Positions 48,492 to 58,900 of a DNA stretch of 64,000 nt are shown in pieces. The position numbers and the translations under genes are program-made. Source of the DNA: Synechococcus sp. PCC 7502 (GTDB lineage Bacteria; Cyanobacteriota; Cyanobacteriia; Pseudanabaenales; Pseudanabaenaceae); NCBI RefSeq assembly GCF_000317085.1, contig NC_019702.1, forward strand, positions 2,882,394-2,946,393, given 5' to 3'. Numbering within the stretch: the first letter of the stretch is position 1; each line of letters starts with the position of its first letter. Below the pieces are notes generated by a model. That model did not search any database. It saw only the letters and a program-made list of their open reading frames with translations, and was not told where the DNA came from.

Positions 48492-50309
48492 ATGGCAAAA
48501 ATGTTGGATATTTTAAATTATTTTCGCGCCTATCGAGGGGCGGCGATTTTTAGCATTACCGCCTCCAGTTTATTTGAAGTTATTGATCTTATCGTTCCCT
48601 ATACGATTGGACAAATCCTGAATGTCTTATCTGAGCAACCCCCAGATCAGTTAATCCAAAATATGGTGGTGACGGCATCTACAGTGACAGGATTAATTGA
48701 GGATAAACCTCTAGCGTTAGGTGTTTTATTAGGCATCATTTTTGTGGTATCCGTACTACGGGCACCGATTCAGCCTTGGATTGGAGCATGGTTTCACTGG
48801 GGAATTGCCCTAAGAGCGAGACGAGATGGAAGTCAAAAGGCTTTAGCAAAAGTTCTAACTTTACCCTTGGAATTTTATGATGAAAATAACCCAGGGCGAA
48901 TTGCGGGTAGAGTGGCTCGGGGCATATCTAATCTGACTTGGACATATCCAGAAATTGCAGGGCAAATGATTCCTAAGCTGTGCCGAGTTTTGGGGATCTT
49001 TGTGATGATTTTGTTGATTGATTGGCAGATTGCCATCTTCTTTTTGATTTCCTTTTTGTTTATTCTTAATTTCAGTTTTCGCAATCTCAAACGCTTAACC
49101 GATAAAGAAAAAATTTTAGACAAACATCAAGAGAATACGGAAAGTCGAACTTCAGAAATTATTACTAATATTAAAACCGTTAAAGCTTTTGCCAGTGAAG
49201 CCTCGGAAATGAAACGTCAAAGCGATCGCCTAGACCGAGAATTAAAGGTGGTTTTGTATGATATTCACCTTGGCTATGTTAGATTAGGCACACAACAGCG
49301 CACTTTTGTTCAGAGTTGCGTATTTTTAGTGTTGGCACTTAGTCTCATTGCTACGGTACAAGGACAAATATCTATCGGGCATTTCATTACCACCCTTACA
49401 GTTTCGAGCATGGCTTATTCGGAATTGGAACCGATTAGTAACTTAGGCGAAGTTTTTGCCCGCCGCTATGCTTCTATGTTGAGATTCCATGAGTTTATGC
49501 ATTTACCTGTGGGCAGAGAATCCGACAGTATTGGCATTGCGGGAATTGATCGTGCTAAAACCTATAACTTTACTGGCAAGGTGGAGTTTTCTAATATCAG
49601 CTTTAGTTATGATCCCAAAAATCCCGTTTTACAGAATATTCAACTATTAATTGAGCCTTATCAAACGGTGGCATTGGTGGGGCGATCGGGTTCAGGGAAA
49701 TCGACTTTAGTTAAACTTCTCTTCCGTTATTTTGAACCAAGTCATGGTCGGATTTTGATGGATGGCGAAGATATTCGGAACTTAAATATTTCAGGTTATC
49801 GTAAACGCTTGGCGATCGTGCATCAAGAAGTAGATGTTTTTAATGGTAGCCTCTATGAAAATCTTATCTATGGCAATCGTAACGCCAATTCCGAACAGAT
49901 AGAAGCAGCCTGCCGTATTGCTAAAGTAGATGAATTTATCCGTCTTCTGCCCCAAGGATATAACACCATAGTTGGCGAGAGAGGAGTTAGAATGTCGGGA
50001 GGACAAAGACAAAGACTAGGAATTGCTAGGGCTTTATTAGTGGAGCCAGATGTTTTGATCTTTGATGAGGCAACGTCAAGTTTAGATTATGAATCCGAAC
50101 GAGCAATTCAGCTAGCAATGAGCCAATTACAAGGGACAAGAACCATGATTATTATTGCCCATCGCCTGAGTACAGTGCGGGAGGCTGATAAAATTGTGGT
50201 ACTAGATCAGGGCAAAATTGCAGAAGTGGGAAGCCATCAGGCACTTCTAGCCCAAAATGGTATTTATCACCGCCTGCACTCTCTTCAGGAATCCCCAAGT
50301 TTTATCTAA
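48492..50309 (+). CDS. ABC exporter (MsbA/MDR type), fused TMD-NBD
   Basis: 605 residues from the ATG at 48492; a TTG at 48468 would overlap the Uma2 stop. Residues ~1-320 form a type I exporter membrane domain with six spans. The nucleotide-binding domain from ~360 has Walker A VGRSGSGKSTLVK, signature MSGGQRQRLGIARALL, Walker B DVLIFDEATSSLD and the switch His in IIIAHRLSTV. It works as a homodimer or heterodimer exporting lipid-like molecules, drugs or peptides. The substrate is unknown. Confidence 0.9.
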   Translation: MAKMLDILNYFRAYRGAAIFSITASSLFEVIDLIVPYTIGQILNVLSEQPPDQLIQNMVVTASTVTGLIEDKPLALGVLLGIIFVVSVLRAPIQPWIGAWFHWGIALRARRDGSQKALAKVLTLPLEFYDENNPGRIAGRVARGISNLTWTYPEIAGQMIPKLCRVLGIFVMILLIDWQIAIFFLISFLFILNFSFRNLKRLTDKEKILDKHQENTESRTSEIITNIKTVKAFASEASEMKRQSDRLDRELKVVLYDIHLGYVRLGTQQRTFVQSCVFLVLALSLIATVQGQISIGHFITTLTVSSMAYSELEPISNLGEVFARRYASMLRFHEFMHLPVGRESDSIGIAGIDRAKTYNFTGKVEFSNISFSYDPKNPVLQNIQLLIEPYQTVALVGRSGSGKSTLVKLLFRYFEPSHGRILMDGEDIRNLNISGYRKRLAIVHQEVDVFNGSLYENLIYGNRNANSEQIEAACRIAKVDEFIRLLPQGYNTIVGERGVRMSGGQRQRLGIARALLVEPDVLIFDEATSSLDYESERAIQLAMSQLQGTRTMIIIAHRLSTVREADKIVVLDQGKIAEVGSHQALLAQNGIYHRLHSLQESPSFI

Positions 50310-50385
50310 ATCTTTTAGAGCCTACTTAAGAACCCATTTAATAAAGCATATATACTTAGTAAAGAAAAAATATTAGTAATAAAAA

Positions 50386-51002
50386 ATGCGCCAAAGCTAC
50401 GACAGTGATTTAACAGATCAGGAATGGGAAATAATTGGAGGAATGCTACTAACCCCATCAAAGCTAGATAGACCAGTAATTGTAGATAAGCGAGAAGTCG
50501 TGAATGGTATTTTCTACATATTCAAAAATGGCTGTACATGGAAAAACTTACCGCATGATTAACCGTATATTTCTACTTCCGAAGATGGACATTCATCCGG
50601 TTAATGGTAGAGATAAATCAGAAATTAAGTGAACGAGTAAGGATAGAGGATGGAAGAGAAGCAACAGCAAGTTTGGCAAGTCTACATAGTCAAACGATGA
50701 AGACAACGGAAAGTGCAGGGAGCTGAGGTTTTGATGGAGGCAAAAAAATCAAGGGTAGAAAACGGCATATTATCGTAGATACTCTGGGATTATTAGTAGG
50801 AGTGGTTGTACACACTGCTGACATTGGAGAACGAGCCAGTGCAAAGTTACTATTAGAAAGCTTAAAATATCCATTGACAAGACTAAAAAAGATATTAGTA
50901 GATAAAGGATATTCTGGAGCAGAGATGACAGATTGGGTTAAAGAAAACTTTAATTGGGTCTGGGAAGTAAGTAAAAGTCCAGATAATCAGAAGGGATTTA
51001 TA
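50386..51002 (+). pseudogene. Decayed IS5-type transposase (second kind), 3' end lost
   Basis: The ATG at 50386 opens MRQSYDSDLTDQEWEIIGGM, then IFYIFKNGCTWKNLPHD before a stop. Later frames give HIIVDTLGLLVGVVVHTADI, DKGYSGAEMTDWVKENFNW and VWEVSKSPDNQKGF. This is the IS5-superfamily DDE transposase pattern, but a different element from the intact copy next to it. At QKGF the sequence runs into that copy's left end; the expected continuation (LPxRWVVERTF) is not found on the other side. Confidence 0.8.
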
Positions 51003-51049
51003 GAGCCTGTTTCATATCTATTATGAGCAAGATGTATGATACTTAGAAA

Positions 51050-51361
51050 ATGCTAAATCCATACTCAAGTAGCCTAACAGATAAAGAATGGGAAATTATA
51101 GAACCATTGCTCCCAAAGAAAAAGCAAACTAGACCGCCAACTTGGACAAAAAGACAAATTTTAGACGGCATACTCTACCAACTCAAAAACGGTTGTAATT
51201 GGCGAGATATGCCCCGAGACTTACCACCATTCTCTACAGTGTATCGATACTACAAGGAGTGGAAAGATACAGGTACATTTACTGCGATTATGGAAGCTTT
51301 GCATTCAACAGCCCGTGAACAGTCAAAAAAAATCAAAATGGACAACTTTAATCATCATTGA
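51050..51361 (+). CDS. IS5-family transposase ORF A
   Basis: 103 codons with the DNA-binding N-terminal part: MLNPYSSSLTDKEWEIIEPL, then ILDGILYQLKNGCNWRDMPR and YKEWKDTG. The frame runs on past the overlap, so ORF A alone ends in KMDNFNHH. An A8 run at 51325-51332 lies in the overlap with ORF B. A shift of +1 (or -2) there would join the frames into a ~280-residue transposase. Confidence 0.88.
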   Translation: MLNPYSSSLTDKEWEIIEPLLPKKKQTRPPTWTKRQILDGILYQLKNGCNWRDMPRDLPPFSTVYRYYKEWKDTGTFTAIMEALHSTAREQSKKIKMDNFNHH

Positions 51362-51899
51362 CTCACAAGCAGTGAAAAATACTTGTAATGCAAGTATAGA
51401 ATCCAAGGGCTTCTGCTCCTACAAAGCAACTAACGGGATCAAAAGACATTTAGCCGTTGACATACTGGGATTTCCTTTTTTCACCTATTTAACAAGAGCA
51501 AATGTATCAGATGACCAAGGACTGATTGAGATGTTAACGTTTAACATTGATTACTTCAAATCGAAGCCAGATGACATTACCCTAACTACGATATTGCTGG
51601 ATAGTGGTTATCATATCGAAAAATTGACGACTGATTTACAGAAGGTTTATCCTGAGATTATGACTAAGATTAGGTTTGAAATTTCTCCTAAGGTATCAAA
51701 GCAACAGAAGGCAGAAAAAGGTCTGTCTGGGTTTGTAGTTGTGCCGACAAGGTGGGTAATTGAAAGGTCAAATGCTTGGGTTGAAAGATGCAAAATCTTA
51801 GTTAAGAACTTTGAGAGAACTCTCGTTAATGCTACAGCTAAACTCAATCTTTGCTTTATTCGTTTGATGCTAAAAAGAATTGCTACTCATGAGATATGA
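51315..51899 (+). CDS. IS5-family transposase ORF B (DDE domain)
   Basis: 194 codons in the next frame, probably translated only as a fusion with ORF A. It holds the catalytic domain: LIIIDSQAVKNTCNAS (first Asp), LLDSGYHIEKL (second Asp) and WVIERSNAWVERCKILVKN (Glu of the YREK-like block), then LCFIRLMLKRIA. The WVIERSNAWV block is precisely what the deleted copies A and B have lost. Confidence 0.88.
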   Translation: MNSQKKSKWTTLIIIDSQAVKNTCNASIESKGFCSYKATNGIKRHLAVDILGFPFFTYLTRANVSDDQGLIEMLTFNIDYFKSKPDDITLTTILLDSGYHIEKLTTDLQKVYPEIMTKIRFEISPKVSKQQKAEKGLSGFVVVPTRWVIERSNAWVERCKILVKNFERTLVNATAKLNLCFIRLMLKRIATHEI

Positions 51900-51908
51900 A
51901 ACAGGCTC

Positions 51909-52482
51909 TATAAGCATGATTGTTTGGTTCGGCATTAATATAATCGGACTAAATGGCAAAGTGAGATTCTTTTGTCAAGATGAAACACGAATTGGGTTAA
52001 AGACAATTAGTGGAAGGAAGATCACAGCAAGAGGAGTCAAACCCAAAGGTAAAGTTCAGTGGCAGTTTAAGGCAACTTACCTCTATCGAATTGTAGAACC
52101 ATCAACAGGGGAAAGCTTTTTCTATGAATTTACTCACCTTAATAGTGAATGCTTCCAAGTATTTCTGAACTTAGTAAGCGCATATTTTCAAGGTGACATC
52201 ATCGTTATGCAAGTGGATCAAGCAGGAGCACACAGAGCAAAACGGTTAAAGATTCCTAAAAATATTATTTTGCTATTTCAGCCTGCCCATGCACCTGAGA
52301 CTAATCCCATTGAAAGAGTGTGGCAGCATTTCAAATTAGGGTTGAGGTGGAAACTGCCAAAAGATCTTGACCAGTTGCGTGCATTAATGCGGGAAAGGTT
52401 AGAAGTTATGACTCAGGAGGTAATTGCTTCGATTGTTGGGTGGGATTATATTTTAGAGGCTTTATCTGTAGCTCGTATTTAA
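51909..52482 (+). pseudogene. IS630-family transposase, C-terminal DDE half
   Basis: The frame entering from the IS right end encodes VRFFCQDETRIGLKTISGRK, IIVMQVDQAGAHRAKRLKIP and HAPETNPIERVWQHFKLGLR: the three catalytic acids (D, D, E) of IS630 transposases. The N-terminal helix-turn-helix half is missing. It is a different IS630 from the relic at 35.4-36.5 kb. Confidence 0.82.
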
Positions 52483-52793
52483 AGTTTGGTATTACTGCAT
52501 TGTTAGCGATCGCCCTAGCAACCATAATTCTAATTGACGGACTACAACTAATAGCCAATCTATTCCAATCTTTAACTGAAGAGAGGAAAGTTATTTTGAA
52601 AGATCAACTATTACTTAACCCAGTTATACCAATTAAATTCCCAAACTATAAACCCAAATGGATGATCGACCTATTACCACGAAAATACCTTACCATCAAA
52701 TACCTGAAAGCATGGGCAAAGCAACTCAAGATTAAAAACTATTCCAAACTCAGAAAATCCAACCTAGTCCTTGCCATCAGTCCTGCGGGTTAA
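52482..52793 (+). pseudogene. Fragment of a hypothetical protein with one membrane segment
   Basis: About 103 codons directly after the IS630 relic: a hydrophobic stretch (FGITALLAIALATIILIDGL), a linker, and a basic end KYLTIKYLKAWAKQLKIKNY with KLRKSNLVLAIS. The end resembles a SAP/Rho-N-like helix-loop motif seen in several cyanobacterial proteins. No plausible start codon precedes the membrane segment in its own right, so the 5' end is probably lost. Confidence 0.45.
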
Positions 52794-52814
52794 GCAAAGA
52801 TAAGGAGTAGCTAA

Positions 52815-52916
52815 ATGATTACCCAATCGGATTTGCAACAATTCTACGGCACAGAACAACATTACCGATACCTCAACATCTTAATCACCGATGGAGTCAA
52901 ATATCTGGCTGACTAA
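52815..52916 (+). pseudogene. Fragment of a DUF6876-like protein, 33 aa
   Basis: 33 codons reading MITQSDLQQFYGTEQHYRYL then NILITDGVKYLAD. This corresponds to the start of small cyanobacterial proteins with LxQFxGTExxYRH...TDGVxYLAE (DUF6876 as I recall). The stop truncates it; expected downstream residues (a WLLDAI-like block) are absent. It lies just beyond the convergent NRPS stop. Confidence 0.45.
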
Positions 52917-52933
52917 GGAAAATGCCATTGGAT

Positions 52934-55900
52934 CTATGTAGATTCATTGCATATTTCCATAATTTTTTGATCGAGAATAGGACTTAAATATTCAATATTG
53001 GGTTGAGAAATAATATCATGTCCACAGGGAATCTTAATAACTGTAACATCTCCTTTTAATAATCTTTCCCATCCGTAGTATGGAAATAGCCATGAAAAAT
53101 CGGAACAGAATAGCGGATTCTCTTTTACAATAAATCGAATTTTTCTTGTTCCCATAAATAATAGTACTCTGTCATTATAAGGTCTACGATTATAGATTTT
53201 TGAACCCATATCAGCTATTGATGGATTTGCTATAGTTGGTTTAGATTGAACTTTAGGATTTAGGTATTTATTAATCCTATCAATGAGATAGTGCCATTTA
53301 TCATCAATGGATAGAAGTAAAAGAAGTTTGATAATTGATATAAATTGATCAAGCCGCTCGCATAATTTATACAAAATTGAGGGTTTCGGATATGTTTCAA
53401 GAAGGACTAGGAGAGTTATTTCTTTTCTACGTTTTTTTAGTTGATTTGCCATTTCTATTGCGATTAATCCCTCAAAACAATAGCCCCCCAACATAAATGA
53501 ATCAGAGGTATGTACTGTCAGTAATTCATCTACTAAAAGTGAAGCAATTGCCTCAATCTCAATATATTCTTCTTGAGAATCTACAAGGGTTTGGTGACTA
53601 AAGGTTGGCATAACGTATATTGGTTGCTGAAGCCGCAAATTCTTGGCAACTTTTATATCCCCAATCCAAACAAAAGGTTGAGAGTTAGTCCCATAGGCAT
53701 TATCAATATTGGGCATTACTTCTACAATTAACCCTCTTCTACCTATATGATTTCCTTGGCGACCAGCACTGTGGGCAAGTAAATCTCGATAATATTTTAA
53801 AGTCAGTCCTGATGGAATTTCCATTGTCTCTTGTTCATGTCGACGGAGCCATAAAGCAAGTTCTTCTATGGTACTGAGTTTGAAAAATGACATTAATGGT
53901 AGAGTGCAGTTAAAAGCTTTTTCTATGTCTAATACCAAACGGATAGAAAGTAAAGAATGTCCACCTAAATCAAAGAAGTTATCGTTAATACTAATGGGAT
54001 GGTGATTTAAATGTTTCTCCCAGATTGTTGCTAATTGCTGTTCTGTGCGATCGCGAGGAGGAATAAAGTTATTGGTTGTCATAGATGACTGTGGATTGGG
54101 TAGCGCACTACGATCGACCTTGCCATTGGCATTTAGGGGGAATTGATCTAAGAACACAAAGGCAGATGGCGTCATGTATTCTGGTAGCTGACCTTTCAAA
54201 AAATTGCGTAATTTATTATTAGTTAACGTCACTTGCGACACAATATAAGCAACGATTCGTTTGTCTCCTGGAATATCTTCACGGGCGATCGCCACAGCAT
54301 TGATAATATCTGGATGTTTACTAAGAACTGCTTCAATCTCTCCTAGCTCAATTCTAAAACCTCGAATCTTTACTTGATTGTCTATACGTCCAATAAACTC
54401 AATATTACCATCGGGCAGGTAACGAGCTACATCTCCCGATTTATATAATTTCCCATTACCAAAAGGATTAGCAATAAACTTCTCAGCCGTTAATTCAGGT
54501 TGGTTAAGATAACTTCTAGCCAATCCATCACCGCCAATGTAGAGTTCACCTGACACTCCGATAGGAACTAGTTGCATATAGCGGTCAAGAATGTAAACTT
54601 GGGTGTTTGAAATTGGTCTTCCTATAGGTACAGAGCTTCTAAAATGGGTGGTTTCTGAAATTAGATGGGTACAGGTGAAAGTCGTGCCTTCTGTTGGACC
54701 ATAACCATTAATTAGATGACAGTTTTTTAAAGTTGATAAAGCTTTTTGAACATGGGGAATAGATAGAACATCACCGCCAGCTAAGAGTTGACGTATAGGC
54801 TTTAAATCCTCAATATGATTATCTACCATTAAATTAAATAGTCCAGATGTGAGCCAGAGGGTTGAAATTTGATGCTGCTGGATAACCTGTCCTAATTTCT
54901 GGAGGCTGGGAGCATGGGGTGGAAAAATAACTAACCGAGATCCATTAAGCAAGCTGCCCCAAATCTCAAATGTGGAGGCATCGAAAGCAAGTGGGGCAAG
55001 TTGCAGGAAGGTTTGTAATGAATTTAAATTTACATAATCAATACCCTTGACTAACCGAACAACGCTGCGATGGATTGTGCAGACTCCTTTGGGCTTGCCT
55101 GTGGAACCAGATGTGTAAATAATATAGGCTAGATCCGTAGGAATCGTGCCGCAATTAGGATTGTCTTGGTCTTCACCGTTGATTTCTTCTAGATCTGTAT
55201 CAAGATAAATAACCTGAAACTTATCTAAGGATAGATTCCCTAATAATGAATGTTGAGTGAGTAAAAATGGTGTTTGAATATCATCTAGAATAAATTGTAA
55301 CCGCTCCTTTGGATAATTTGGATCTAAGGGAACATAAGCACCACCAGCTTTTAATATGCCTAATAAACCTACGATCATTTCTATAGAGCGCTCCACACAA
55401 ATTCCCACCAATATTTCTGGTTTTACTCCTAAAGTTTGGAAATAGTGACCAAGCTGATTTACCCGATTATTTAGTTCTCTATAGGTAATTTGCTGATCTT
55501 CAAAAACTACGGCGATATTTTCAGGTGTTCTTTCTACCTGTTCCTCAAATAGCTGATGAATACATTTATCATGGGGATATTCCTTACTTGTATCATTCCA
55601 TTCAATTAATAATTGATGTTTTTCCTGTTCTGTGAGGATTGGCAACTTTTTAACTTGCAAATCTGGCTCAGCTATAATTCCAGCTAACAATACCTGAAAA
55701 TGACTGCTCATCCCTTCGATAGTAGTATCATCAAATAGATCTGTATTGTATTCCCACGTTCCCATTATTCCAGCACGAGATTCCGTTAAAGATAGAGATA
55801 TATCAAATTTGGAAGTTTGACTCTTTAACTCGATTGATTGCAATGTTAGGTCAGGTAATGTGAGAGTTTCTTGGGGAGTATTTTGTAAAATAAACATTAC

Positions 55901-58900
55901 TTGAAAAACAGGCGCATGACTTAGGCTTCTCTCTGGCTTTAGTTCCTCAACTAACTTCTCATAGGGTAAGTCTTGATGACTGTAAGCATCCAAACAAACT
56001 TCCTTTACGGATTTTAATAGTTCTTTAAAACTCGGATTATTTTTGATACTAATTTTCAATGCTAAAGTATTAGCAAAAAATCCTATTAACTTCTCAGTTT
56101 CCTGTCGATTACGATTGGCGATCGGCGAGCCGATTACTATATTTTCTTGATGACTGTAACGAGATAATAAGATTCCAAAAGCCGATAGTAATGTCATAAA
56201 TAAGGTCACGCCTGATTCTTGACTTAAGTCTCTTAGTCGTTGACTTACTTCTGCTGATAATTTGATTTTCTGGCTTTTTCCTCTATAGGTCTGGACATTC
56301 GGACGAGGTCTATCTGTAGGCAATTCTAAGATAGCAGGAATATTTGCTAATTGCTGTTTCCAATAGGATAGTTGCTGAGTTAAAACTTCCCCTTGCAACC
56401 AATTTTTTTGCCAATAGGAAAAGTCTGCGTATTGTATAGGTAAAGGAGCTAATGAGACAGATTCTCCATCAATAAAGTTTTGATAAAGAATTGATAACTC
56501 ACTTCTTAATATTCCCATTGACCAGCCATCGATAATGATGTGATGAAAGTTCATTAATAAAATATGGCTGTTTTCCTTGAGCTTTAATATTTTGGCTCTG
56601 AACAAAGGACTAACGGTTAACTTAAATGTATGATTTGATTCGGCGTGGGCTAACTCTTCCACTTGTTTTTGGACTGAGAGTTCAGCTAATTCTGTTAAAT
56701 CAATTACTGATAGAGTAACTTGTAAAGAAGGAGCAATAATTTGTACGGGTGAACCATCTATTGTGTTAAAACTTGTGCGAAAAATCTCGTGCCTGTCTAC
56801 AATGGTCTGAAAAGCTTTTTCAAGAGATTTTATATTTAGGTTACCTTCTAACTTTAAGACTAATGGTACGTTGTATGTTGCACTTTCTCCTTCTAATTGA
56901 TAGAGAAACCACATCCGAAATTGAGCAAAAGACAAGGGTAGGTTCTCTCGGTTTTTGAGAGGTTCAATGATAGTTAAAGTGGTTTCTAGATGATATTTCT
57001 GCTCGATCGCTTCAGCTAATTGGACTGGGGTAGGATGTTCAAACAAACTACGAATGCTAATTTCTTGTTTGAGAGCTATTTGTAATCGGGAAATCACCTG
57101 TGTCGCTAAAAGGGAATGTCCCCCAATTTCAAAGAAGTTATCTCTGCGATCTACTTCGGGGATTCCAAGTACTTCACTCCAAATTGAGGTGATGATTTCT
57201 TCTGTGCGGTTAGAGGGTGGACTAAATTCTGTTTCTCTCGATATTTCTGGTTTTGGTAAGGCTCGGCGATCAATCTTGCCACTGGGAGTCAAGGGCAACT
57301 GCTCTAGGATGACAAATGTGGAGGGAATCATGTATTCGGGTAGCTTTTGTTTTAGAAATTCGCGTAATTCCCTTTGACTTAATGTCACTTGTGACACTAC
57401 ATAAGCAACGATTCGTTTGTCTCCTGGAATATCTTCACGGGCGATCGCCACAGCATTGATAATATCTGGATGTTTACTAAGAACTGCTTCAATCTCTCCT
57501 AGTTCAATTCTAAAACCCCGAATCTTTACTTGATTGTCTATACGTCCAATAAACTCAATATTACCATCGGGCATATAACGAGCTAAGTCACCTGTTTTAT
57601 ATACTTTCCCTTCTCCAAACGGATTAGCAATAAACTTCTGATTGGTTAATTCAGGGCGATTCAAATAACCTCTTGCTAGTCCATGTCCACCAATATGTAA
57701 CTCTCCAAGCACACCGATGGGAACTGGCTGCAAGTAAGCATCGAGAATATAGGCTGTTACATTAGGAAGCGGACGACCTATTGGTGGACTTTTTGTACTT
57801 GATTTTACAAGGTAGAAAGATGACCAAATCGTAGTTTCGGTCGGTCCATATAGATTCCATAGTTCCTTGGTTTTGGGAAGGAGACGACTAGCCAATTCTT
57901 GGGATAAAGCTTCTCCCGTGACAATAACCTTAAGTTGATTGCTGCCTTGCCATCCGACAGTCAAAAGCATTTGCCAAGTAGCTGGGGTAGAAATCATAAA
58001 AGTTATCGGTGATCGCCGAATTACCTCAGCCAGTTGATAACCATCCTTAGCGACTTCCGAGCTAACTATACGAAGCCTAGCACCAATCATAAGAGTTAAA
58101 AATATTTCTGATACAGCAACATCAAAAGCAATGGTTGTTAATGTGCATACTGTGTCTTCGCAGGTCAAATTAAGTTTTGGGCAGATATTTGATAGAAGAT
58201 TGACTACATTACTATGTCGGATTTGTACCCCTTTAGGATTTCCAGTCGAACCTGAAGTATAGATAACATAGGCTAAATTTTCAGAGGTTATATCACTCTT
58301 TAAATTTTGGGTGCTTTGTTGAGCGATCATCTTTTGATCTCGTTCAAGATCAACAATGTTAGTACATGATGCAAACTTAAAAGTGAGATTGGTTTGACTA
58401 ACGATTGGATTATCTAGCTGTGCATCTTTAACTAAATAGTCTAATCGTTCCTGAGGATAAGCTGGATCTAATGGAACATAAGCGCCCCCAGCTTTTAATA
58501 TGCCTAATAAACCTACGATCATTTCTATAGAGCGCTCCACACAAATTCCCACTAATACCTCTGGTTTTACGCCTAAAGTTTGGAGGTGGCAAGCAAGTTG
58601 ATTTGCCCGATTATTTAGTTCTCTATAGGTGATTTCTTGATCTTCAAAAACTACAGCGATGTTTTTAGGTGTTCTTTCTACTTGTTCCTCAAATAGTTGA
58701 TGAATGCATTTATCGTGGGGATATTCCGCAAATGTATCATTCCATTGTTTGAGAATTTTGACTTGCTCAGAAAATGTCAGAAAGGGAATAGTGGAGATCG
58801 AGCGATCCGGATTATCAACTATAGATTGCAGAAGGTTCTCATAATGATTCTTCATGCCAGCAATAGTTATATCCTTAAATAAATCAGTGCTATATATAAA

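Larger units (their letters stand above)
51003..51908 (+). mobile_element. IS5-family element, copy C (full length, 906 bp)
   Basis: Complete element with left end GAGCCTGTTTCATATCTA and right end the inverted GAGCCTGTTTCATATCTC, flanked by TATA on both sides. It encodes transposase in two overlapping frames (ORF A 51050-51361, ORF B 51315-51899). It has the two 16-base blocks missing in copies A and B, making it the likely autonomous source. Its left and right flanks belong to two different transposase relics. Confidence 0.93.
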
